A stretch of 64,000 nucleotides of DNA from Saprospiraceae bacterium (GTDB taxonomy: Bacteria > Bacteroidota > Bacteroidia > Chitinophagales > Saprospiraceae): contig JANQSS010000068.1 in assembly GCA_028279185.1 (NCBI GenBank), positions 1-64,000 on the forward strand, written 5' to 3'. How positions within the stretch are numbered: the first letter of the stretch is position 1; each line of letters opens with the position of its first letter. Made by a program: the position numbers and the translations under genes. Under the pieces are notes generated by a model. That model made no database searches and had not been told where the DNA came from. It saw nothing but the letters and a program-made list of their open reading frames with translations. This document shows positions 8,602 to 15,332 of this stretch, in pieces.

Positions 8602-10701
8602 TTACTTCAGAGTCAATTCTATCTTTTTATCTTCAGTTGCAATTCCCGCCTTCAAGGATTGAGCAACTACACGTCCATATCCATTCGTTTTCGTTTCGTA
8701 GCCATTATTTTCTAGCACATACAGCGCATCTCGCATCGACATATTCATAACATTTGGTACTTTTTTACTCGGTATATTTCTCGTTTTCATCTGTAGCGAA
8801 TCATTTTTCGCCAATAAAACAACATAATCGCTTTCCGTCCATTCCCCGTATTCGGTATTCATTTCATCCAATATCGTTTTTATGTCCTTTTTATATCCCA
8901 CATCATACAGCGGGAAAGTCGGCTCGGTGCTTTCCTCAATCTCGACTTGTTCTGGAACTCGATTCATACACTTCAATGCAATTTCTCTAAACACAGGACC
9001 TGCCACCTTTGAACCATAGTACCCATGCTTCGTAGGGTTGTTTACAATTACAATGCAGGAGTATTTCGGGTCGTTTGCCGGAAAATATCCAGCGAATGAT
9101 GACTGATATTTTGTTTTTTCCGTTCCGCGTGCGGTATAATTAATTTGAGAAGTTCCCGTTTTTCCTGCCGTGCTAAATGGTAATTTTATTTTCTTTCCAG
9201 TCCCATTGAGCATTACCCCTTCCAAAAGTTTTTGAGCTTTACTAATCGTACTTTTTTTCGCAATTTGATCATCGAGAACAATCGGAGAAAATACCTGAAC
9301 CGCTTCACGATTTTTAACAATTTCAGATACCATATAGGGTTTCATATATTTTCCATTGTTGGCAACCGCATTGTAAAAGGCCAAAATCTGTAATGGGGTC
9401 ATGGCCACTTCATATCCGAAAGAAATCCAAGGAGATGAAAGACAACTCCAATTTTCTTTTGTGTCATACGCATCTTTAAAGTATGGAGTAGCTTCACCTT
9501 TAATCTCTATACCCGTTTTTTTATCGAGATGAAATTGCCTGAATTTTTCGATGAATTTATGTTCATCGTTCATTTTTTTGTATTTCTCGGTTACGAGACG
9601 TGCCATTCCGACATTTGAAGATATTTCGAATGCATGCCGTGCTGTTGTTTCATCAAAAGCATGTGGCTCTGAATCGTATACAGTGCGACCGCAAAACCTA
9701 TCCTTTCCACCCCAAATGCGTACCCTTTCATCCAGATCCAAACGCTCATCTTCTAATAATGCCATCATTGTGGCCAGCTTGAATGTAGAGCCCGGTTCGA
9801 TTTTGGTTCCCACGGCATCATTGTACAATTCTGCATAACCTCCTCCCTGCGTCTTTCGCAAATTGCTTATTGCCTTAATTGCTCCTGTCTCCACTTCCAT
9901 GACCAGTGCCACGCCATATTCTGCTTCATGATATTCAAGCGAACGCAACAATGCAGCGTGGGCTACATCTTGAATGCCCACATTGATTGTCGTTTTTATA
10001 TCACTTCCCTTTGTCGGGGTAATTTCTGTTAATTCGTTGACTGGCAACCAAACTGAAGGTGAAACTCGATATCGCAATTGTTTACCTTCATTACCCCTCA
10101 ACGACTCATCAAAATACCCTTCGAGCCCAACCATTTGTGCATTTTTTCTGTATTCGCCTATGGTGCGATTAGCTAAATGTTTAAAAGGTTTTTTCCTAAC
10201 AACTTTCGGTTCGATTACGAGTCCCCCTTTGTATCTTCCGAGCCTCAACAATGGAAATTTTTTAATTTGAGCCAGTTGTTTATATGTGGCGTCTCGTTTT
10301 ATTAAAACTGACCTTGAACCTTCATTCTTTTTCTTTATCAAATAATTTTTAAAAAGTGTCGAAGATTTAGAAGGATCAACATATGCGGATAAGCACTTTG
10401 CCAATGAATCAATGTTATTGTTGAAATCTTCCTGGCGCATGGCCGTAGAATTTAAATCAACTCTGATGTCAAAGAACTGTAGTGAGGTTGCGAGAAAACT
10501 TCCATCGTCTGACAAAATATTTCCTCTCTCGGCCTCTATGGGCACGTATTTCAAGAAGAGACTATCCCCTTCTGCTCGCCATTTTTCTCCCTCGACGATG
10601 CTGATATTTATCACACGGTAGAATAGCACTACGGCTACAACCAGAAAAATAAACACCATTAAATACATGCGTTTTAGTACGTCCAGCTTTCGTCCCATCA
10701 C
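8602..10701 (-). CDS. ftsI: Division transpeptidase FtsI (class B PBP) with C-terminal PASTA domain
   Basis: Septal peptidoglycan transpeptidase anchored by an N-terminal membrane helix (about residues 11-32). The 699-residue product shows a PBP dimer domain followed by the transpeptidase domain with all three penicillin-binding motifs: SxxK at S305-K308 (STFK), SxN at about 361-363 (SSN) and KTGT at about 514-517. The last 60 residues (VPNVMNMSMRDALYVLENNG) form a PASTA domain, common in Bacteroidota and Firmicutes FtsI/PBP2x-type enzymes. It overlaps the upstream ftsL-like gene by 4 bp. Confidence 0.96.
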   Translation of the reverse strand: MMGRKLDVLKRMYLMVFIFLVVAVVLFYRVINISIVEGEKWRAEGDSLFLKYVPIEAERGNILSDDGSFLATSLQFFDIRVDLNSTAMRQEDFNNNIDSLAKCLSAYVDPSKSSTLFKNYLIKKKNEGSRSVLIKRDATYKQLAQIKKFPLLRLGRYKGGLVIEPKVVRKKPFKHLANRTIGEYRKNAQMVGLEGYFDESLRGNEGKQLRYRVSPSVWLPVNELTEITPTKGSDIKTTINVGIQDVAHAALLRSLEYHEAEYGVALVMEVETGAIKAISNLRKTQGGGYAELYNDAVGTKIEPGSTFKLATMMALLEDERLDLDERVRIWGGKDRFCGRTVYDSEPHAFDETTARHAFEISSNVGMARLVTEKYKKMNDEHKFIEKFRQFHLDKKTGIEIKGEATPYFKDAYDTKENWSCLSSPWISFGYEVAMTPLQILAFYNAVANNGKYMKPYMVSEIVKNREAVQVFSPIVLDDQIAKKSTISKAQKLLEGVMLNGTGKKIKLPFSTAGKTGTSQINYTARGTEKTKYQSSFAGYFPANDPKYSCIVIVNNPTKHGYYGSKVAGPVFREIALKCMNRVPEQVEIEESTEPTFPLYDVGYKKDIKTILDEMNTEYGEWTESDYVVLLAKNDSLQMKTRNIPSKKVPNVMNMSMRDALYVLENNGYETKTNGYGRVVAQSLKAGIATEDKKIELTLK

Positions 10702-11036
10702 TCTTCATCTTGCTCTTTACTGTCCGCTTCTATAATTCGTATGCTTCCCTCTCCTGCTTTCAAGTCAAGGTCTGTTACGCGTTTTTGTGTTTGAGACTGA
10801 ATGCCTTCATACATGACATTTGACATTGCCTCCCAATACTGCCATTTGCTTCGTTCGATTTCGGTTTGCAGTTTTTGTATTTTTCGAACTTTTTTTTCAG
10901 CCCGGTGCGTATTGGCGATATATAATATTCCAATAATTGTAAGAAAAACTAAAAAGGTGAGATTTTTATATAATAATTGTACCTCGAAAATATTTCCGAA
11001 TGAAAACCCCTTTTTCTTTTTATTTTTTTTAGTCAT
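10698..11036 (-). CDS. FtsL-like small divisome membrane protein
   Basis: A 112-residue bitopic protein with a lysine-rich cytoplasmic N-terminus (KKNKKKKGFSFGNIF), one membrane helix at about residues 27-44 and a charged, probably coiled-coil periplasmic segment (AEKKVRKIQKLQTEIERSKWQYWEAMSNV). FtsL normally lies between rsmH and ftsI and has this topology, and Bacteroidota FtsL homologues diverge strongly in sequence. The call is therefore by position and architecture. It overlaps rsmH and ftsI by 4 bp each, so the three genes are translationally coupled. Confidence 0.8.
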   Translation of the reverse strand: MTKKNKKKKGFSFGNIFEVQLLYKNLTFLVFLTIIGILYIANTHRAEKKVRKIQKLQTEIERSKWQYWEAMSNVMYEGIQSQTQKRVTDLDLKAGEGSIRIIEADSKEQDEE

Positions 11037-11923
11037 TTCTTTTCTGCTATCCTCAATTTGGCGCTACGCGCTCTAGGATTTACCTGAATTTCTGACTTAT
11101 CAGGTAAAATTGGTTTTTTAGTTATGATGTGAAATGGTCGTTCTATGTTTCCATACTCGTCCTTTTCCTGACGACCATCCACGTTGCCGTTTTTCATAAA
11201 TCGCTTAACCATCCGGTCTTCGAGCGAATGATACGTAAGGACGACAAGTCGGCCTCTTGTATGCAATCGATCACGCGTAATTCTCAGCAATTTTTCCAAG
11301 GCCTGCATCTCGCCATTTACAGCAATGCGCAATGCCTGAAACACTTGCGCATAATAACGAGGTTGATTTCCACGCCACAATTGCGCCAATACGGCTGTTA
11401 ATTGACTTACTTGTCGAAAAGACTGACTTCGTCGCGAAGAAACGATCGCTTTTGCTAACGTTTTTGCGTTCCGCACTTCACCATATTCGCTAAAAATTGA
11501 CACCAGTTCAGTTTCGCTTAATGCATCAAGTAATTCTCCCGCAGTCGGCCCACTGTCATGCATTCGCATGTCCAGTTCACCGTCAAATCGAAAACTAAAT
11601 CCACGATACTCATCATCAACTTGCATGGAAGACATACCCAGATCAGCAAATATTCCATGTACTTTATCAATTTCTAGTAAGTCAAAAAACCTATCAATAA
11701 ACCTGAAGTTCGAGTGAAGGAGTTGAAACCTGGAGTCATCAAGAGCATTTCCAAATGTTTCTTTATCCTGATCGAAACCGATTAACCGCCCGTTGGCATT
11801 TAATCTTTTCAGTATTTCCTTAGAATGTCCGCCAGCGCCAAACGTGACGTCGACATATACACCCGAAGGATTCGTTACCAGAGCATCTGCACATGGATGA
11901 AGTAAAACGGGTTCATGACCCAT
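11033..11923 (-). CDS. rsmH: 16S rRNA (cytosine-1402-N4)-methyltransferase RsmH (MraW)
   Basis: SAM-dependent methyltransferase modifying C1402 in the ribosomal P-site. The 296-residue product begins with GHEPVLLHPCADAL and has the SAM-binding VDVTFGAGGHSKEIL, GIFADLGMSSMQVD, the RGFSFRFDGELDMRM motif and the C-terminal VLTYHSLEDRMVKRFM, all diagnostic of the family. It sits between mraZ (start and stop overlap at 11923) and the ftsL-like gene, exactly as in canonical dcw clusters. Confidence 0.97.
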   Translation of the reverse strand: MGHEPVLLHPCADALVTNPSGVYVDVTFGAGGHSKEILKRLNANGRLIGFDQDKETFGNALDDSRFQLLHSNFRFIDRFFDLLEIDKVHGIFADLGMSSMQVDDEYRGFSFRFDGELDMRMHDSGPTAGELLDALSETELVSIFSEYGEVRNAKTLAKAIVSSRRSQSFRQVSQLTAVLAQLWRGNQPRYYAQVFQALRIAVNGEMQALEKLLRITRDRLHTRGRLVVLTYHSLEDRMVKRFMKNGNVDGRQEKDEYGNIERPFHIITKKPILPDKSEIQVNPRARSAKLRIAEKK

Positions 11924-12390
11924 CAGTCATCAGAACTTTTTTCACCACTTAGCCGCGTAAAGAGCTCATCAGCCATATCCGATATATCAGCAGGCTCCCT
12001 TTCGACCATCGCATCATATGCTTCCGGCGACCACATTTCAATTCTGTCGTTAAGCGGAGTGAGAATGACTTGTTTTTGAATGCCGGCAAAATTCATTTGC
12101 CGCTTAGAGAGGAGAATTCGATCGGCCGAATCCAGTGTAATAACGCTGGCTCCTCTGAAAAAGTATCGCAAAAAATCGCGCTCCTTTTTATTATACACAC
12201 TCAATTGATCAATTTGCTTCGATACTTCTTCCCAGACATGCTTTTCATACATCATTAAGCACTTGTCAAACCCTCTGTGTATCACAAATTCAAAGACATT
12301 ACTTCCCCGCATCTGCCTTATCAATTGACTAGGCAGTCGTAATCTCCCTTTGGAGTCTATTTTACATTCGTACTCTCCGAAATAGGGCAT
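11923..12390 (-). CDS. mraZ: Transcriptional regulator MraZ
   Basis: First gene of the dcw cluster and, in other bacteria, its DNA-binding autoregulator. The 155-residue product carries two SpoVT/AbrB-like MraZ repeats with the key DxxGR-type motifs: CKIDSKGRLRLPSQ near the N-terminus and a degenerate ITLDSADRILLSK in the second half, where D-S-A-D-R replaces the usual D-x-x-G-R. The ATG at 12388-12390 is preceded by a strong TACATTTG promoter box 28 bp upstream. Short GTGGG/GTGGT stretches in the leader could be MraZ operators, but they are not in the regular tandem spacing described in E. coli. Confidence 0.93.
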   Translation of the reverse strand: MPYFGEYECKIDSKGRLRLPSQLIRQMRGSNVFEFVIHRGFDKCLMMYEKHVWEEVSKQIDQLSVYNKKERDFLRYFFRGASVITLDSADRILLSKRQMNFAGIQKQVILTPLNDRIEMWSPEAYDAMVEREPADISDMADELFTRLSGEKSSDD

Positions 12391-12418
12391 TTTCCCACCC
12401 TTATTTAATTATCTTGAT

Positions 12419-12426
12419 CAAATGTA
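12419..12426 (-). promoter_or_regulatory. Promoter -7 box (TACATTTG) of the dcw cluster
   Basis: Read on the minus strand this is TACATTTG, a full match to the Bacteroidota -7 consensus TAnnTTTG. It ends 28 bp before the mraZ ATG. A TTG triplet lies 24 bp upstream, slightly further than the usual -33 spacing. GTGGG (twice) and GTGGT motifs flank it and could be MraZ contacts. Confidence 0.6.
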
Positions 12427-12819
12427 CCTTATTTTACCACTTTTTTACACCAATTCCCACAATAAAATTTTAGATAAAGCATTGAAAAAATCATTATATG
12501 TTCTTTTTTTATTTGAAGTATAAGCGAATTGTTTATACTTATTAATAAAATGTTTATAGTATAAGTTATTGCTAACCAGTAAAAAGCATACATGTATACT
12601 GGACATCACCGGAATTTGGGAATTGACATACCCGCTAGCTTTATGACCGGCACCTACTCGAAAGGTATGAGGCAGGGTAAAGTCCAGGCCTACTTCACTT
12701 GCCCTTGGATTGAACCTTATTAATTTGGAAATAACTGGATTGTCAGATTACGTCGTGATTAAAAGAGCCTTTGGTGGTATTTTAGTTTAGGCAGCTTGAT
12801 GAGATGGGCTATGGCTAAA
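12427..12819. other. Intergenic region with inverted repeats and an uncertain 43-codon ORF
   Basis: About 390 bp between the mraZ promoter and the glycosyltransferase gene. It holds a perfect inverted repeat AAGTATAA/TTATACTT at 12516-12540 and a further GTATAAG copy near 12560. From 12592 to 12723 on the plus strand an ATG-initiated frame of 43 codons ends in TAA (start MYTGHHRNLG, end FTCPWIEPY). The minus strand is also open here from about 12747 to 12440 without a start near its upstream end. Neither product is recognised. This stretch is visibly less AT-rich than the DNA around it, so a gene remnant is possible. Confidence 0.35.
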
Positions 12820-13551
12820 TCAAATTTTCCCTGTAATGCGTTCCCACCTTAACTTTAATATGCCCAGTATGGCTTCTTTTACAATACCTTTCGACATTTT
12901 AGACGTGCCTTCAATGCGATCCTTAAATAATATGGGCACTTCTACTACCTTAAAACCTTTGCAATAGCTTTTGTATTTCATTTCAATTTGAAACGCGTAT
13001 CCTGTGAATTTTATGCCGTCCAGGTCAAGTGCCTGTAAAACATTTCGCCTATAGCAAATGAACCCTGCTGTCGGGTCTTTTATAGGCATCCAAGTTATTA
13101 ATCGTACATACCAAGAGGCTCCGTAACTAAGAAGTCGCCTATCAATAGGCCAATTTTCAGTTTGCCCTCCTTTGACATAACGCGAACCTACTGCTACGTC
13201 AGCACCATTTTGGCATGCAGATCTAAGATTGATTAAGTCCTTCGGATTGTGAGAAAAATCCGCATCCATTTCATAAATAAATGCATAGTTGCGTTTCAAC
13301 GCCCATTTGAAACCTCTGAGGTAGGCTGTACCTAATCCTAGCTTCCCTTCCCTTTCGATTAGATTTACCCGTTCGCCATAATTGGCTTGTACATTTTTAA
13401 CCAATTGAGCGGTTCCATCTGGTGATCCGTCATCTACAATCATGATGTCAAATGACTCATCCAATGCGAGCACCGTGGATATAATATCTTCAACGTTTTC
13501 TTTTTCGTTGTACGTTGGTATGATGACACAGGACTTGTTCAAGAACTTCAT
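12820..13551 (-). CDS. Polyprenol-phosphate mannosyltransferase-like GT2 enzyme (DPM1 type)
   Basis: Family 2 glycosyltransferase of the soluble dolichol-phosphate mannose synthase type, likely loading a sugar from a nucleotide donor onto a lipid phosphate at the inner membrane. The 243-residue product has the N-terminal VIIPTYNEKENVEDII, the DDGSPDGTA motif, the metal-binding MDADFSHNP and the typical VAVGSRYVKGG and DPTAGFICYRR stretches. There is no C-terminal membrane domain, which separates it from the GtrB/ArnC types. A TATCTTTG promoter box lies 16 bp upstream of the ATG. It diverges from the ATPase gene. The sugar and acceptor cannot be told from sequence. Confidence 0.88.
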   Translation of the reverse strand: MKFLNKSCVIIPTYNEKENVEDIISTVLALDESFDIMIVDDGSPDGTAQLVKNVQANYGERVNLIEREGKLGLGTAYLRGFKWALKRNYAFIYEMDADFSHNPKDLINLRSACQNGADVAVGSRYVKGGQTENWPIDRRLLSYGASWYVRLITWMPIKDPTAGFICYRRNVLQALDLDGIKFTGYAFQIEMKYKSYCKGFKVVEVPILFKDRIEGTSKMSKGIVKEAILGILKLRWERITGKI

Positions 13552-13567
13552 GAAATTTATAAGCGGG

Positions 13568-13575
13568 CAAAGATA
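13568..13575 (-). promoter_or_regulatory. Promoter -7 box (TATCTTTG) of the glycosyltransferase
   Basis: Minus-strand TATCTTTG matches TAnnTTTG. It ends 16 bp before the glycosyltransferase ATG, implying a very short leader. No TTG is visible at the -33 position. Confidence 0.45.
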
Positions 13576-13634
13576 GTAGTTCTAGAGAGGAGTTAGCACG
13601 TATATACATCTCAATTACCTTGTTGATACTCTTA

Positions 13635-13756
13635 TTTTGGCTGATTATAACTTATCATATTCAGCCATTATACTAATTTAAATTGCCTTTTGGCTGATTA
13701 TAAAGCCTTATATATAGCCATAAAAAGAGATAACTCTTATCTTTGGCCGATTATAA
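13635..13756 (+). repeat. Three direct repeats of a palindromic element at exact 53-bp spacing
   Basis: The 16-mer TTTTGGCTGATTATAA occurs at 13635-13650 and 13688-13703, and as CTTTGGCCGATTATAA at 13741-13756: start-to-start distances are exactly 53 bp each time. In the first two copies TGGCTGA is followed 16 bp later by a matching inverted half (TCAGCCA at 13661-13667; ATAGCCA at 13714-13720), making 30-bp imperfect palindromes. The third copy overlaps the ATPase promoter box and lacks the right half. Spacing of about five helical turns would place bound proteins on one face of the DNA, as expected of operators. Confidence 0.75.
13738..13745 (+). promoter_or_regulatory. Promoter -7 box (TATCTTTG) of the ATPase gene
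   Basis: TATCTTTG matches TAnnTTTG and overlaps the third 53-bp repeat. It covers a TTG codon at 13743 that would otherwise be the first possible start, so translation more likely begins at the GTG at 13773, 27 bp downstream, a distance like that at other promoters of this window. Confidence 0.5.
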
Positions 13757-13772
13757 TAGCAGAAGATATTCA

Positions 13773-15206
13773 GTGGAACTACTCGGTAGAAAATCAGAGC
13801 GTCAAGTACTACATCATCATTGGTCATCTACGAACTCAAAACTTATAGCGATATACGGACGAAGACGAGTAGGAAAAACTTATCTCGTTCGCGAGCATTT
13901 CTCAAATCGAATATTCTTTGAAGTAGCTGGATTGTACGATGGTAATATGGCTGACCAGTTGACACACTTTACTTCATCGCTCGCAATACATGGATACTAT
14001 CCCGCGTCGCTGGCCAAGCCAAGTTCATGGATGGCTGTCTTTGAAATGTTGGCACTTTTCATACAGGAGCAAAAAAGTAAAAAGAAGAAAGTAATATTCA
14101 TAGATGAACTTCCTTGGTTCGATACACCCCGGTCAAAATTTCTCACAGCATTTGAAAACTTTTGGAATTCTTTCTGTTCAAAGCGAAAGGATATATTACT
14201 TATTATCTGCGGATCAGCTGCATCCTGGATGATTAAAAAAATACTAAAAAATAAAGGAGGGCTACACAACCGTGTAGCTGAACAAATTAATCTCCAACCA
14301 TTCGATCTCGCGTTAACTAAGAAGTTTTTGCAAGCCAAAGGAATTATATGGAGCGTATATGATATAGCGCATACATATATGTGTCTCGGTGGTATTCCTT
14401 TTTATTTAGACGCGGCTCGTAAGGGTGAAAGTCCGGCACAATTTATAAATCGAATATGTTTTACCGAAGAAGGTGTATTATTCCATGAATACAATGACCT
14501 CTACGCATCACTGTTTGATAACAATGAACGACATGAACAAATTGTGGCATTACTGGCAAAAAAAAGAAAAGGTTATACAAGAAATGAAATTATCCAATTA
14601 ACCGGTTTAGACAGCGGAGGAACATTAACGCAGACGTTAGATGAATTGAAACGATCAAACTTTATACAAGAGCGAATACCTTACAATGGCAGCATGCACA
14701 ATCGACGCTATCGCCTAATCGATAATTTTACATTGTTTCACTTTAAATTTATGACAAAAGATCAGCGAAGGGTTAAGGATGATTGGACAAAACTATCAAA
14801 TTCAGGGCGATACCGATCCTGGTGTGGCTTTGCCTTTGAAAGTCTATGTTTTGCACACAAAAAACAAATTAAAACAGCATTGGGATTATCCGCCATTGAA
14901 TCACACATTTATGAATGGAATGAATCAACGCATAAATCAGAAGAAGGCGCACAAATTGATATGATAATTGATCGAGCTGATCGTGTAATAAATGTTTGTG
15001 AAATAAAATTTTATAACTCCGAATTTACCATCAGTAAATCATACGCCAAAGTACTTCGCAACAAATTAGCATCATTTCAATCAGTAAAAAGAAATAAATC
15101 CAAAATACTATTTCTTACAATGATAACTACGTTTGGAACTAATCAAAATAAATATTCAATTGAACTTATGCAAAATCAAATTACCTTGGAGGACTTATTC
15201 AAATGA
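13773..15206 (+). CDS. STAND/MNS-type ATPase with C-terminal PD-(D/E)XK-like (DUF234) domain
   Basis: ATPase of the archaeal-ATPase/DUF234 family, common and variable in Bacteroidota and archaea, with no settled function. Counting from a TTG at 13743 (487 codons), the P-loop GRRRVGKT is at residues 39-46 and Walker B FIDELPW at 118-124. A winged-helix-like segment follows near 265-330. The C-terminal part has the nuclease-type pattern D406...E420-x-K422 (QIDMIID, CEIKF). The GTG at 13773 (VELLGRKSER) is preferred as start because the TTG lies inside a promoter box. The gene stands alone, with a 53-bp operator-like array upstream, which suggests tight regulation. Confidence 0.82.
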   Translation: MELLGRKSERQVLHHHWSSTNSKLIAIYGRRRVGKTYLVREHFSNRIFFEVAGLYDGNMADQLTHFTSSLAIHGYYPASLAKPSSWMAVFEMLALFIQEQKSKKKKVIFIDELPWFDTPRSKFLTAFENFWNSFCSKRKDILLIICGSAASWMIKKILKNKGGLHNRVAEQINLQPFDLALTKKFLQAKGIIWSVYDIAHTYMCLGGIPFYLDAARKGESPAQFINRICFTEEGVLFHEYNDLYASLFDNNERHEQIVALLAKKRKGYTRNEIIQLTGLDSGGTLTQTLDELKRSNFIQERIPYNGSMHNRRYRLIDNFTLFHFKFMTKDQRRVKDDWTKLSNSGRYRSWCGFAFESLCFAHKKQIKTALGLSAIESHIYEWNESTHKSEEGAQIDMIIDRADRVINVCEIKFYNSEFTISKSYAKVLRNKLASFQSVKRNKSKILFLTMITTFGTNQNKYSIELMQNQITLEDLFK

Positions 15207-15332
15207 TCGACTAATTTCTCAAAAAAGAATTTATATAGCGCTATATGGAAAACACCAAAAAATGTTATTAGATAATTAAATAACACAATGCTAATGAAGG
15301 CTAACGCTCAAGTAAAATCAATTCTAATCGCA

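Noticed and set aside
15233-15246. Perfect palindrome ATATAGCGCTATAT after the ATPase gene
   Set aside because: Short and AT-rich, no T-run and no second copy seen, so not called as terminator or operator.
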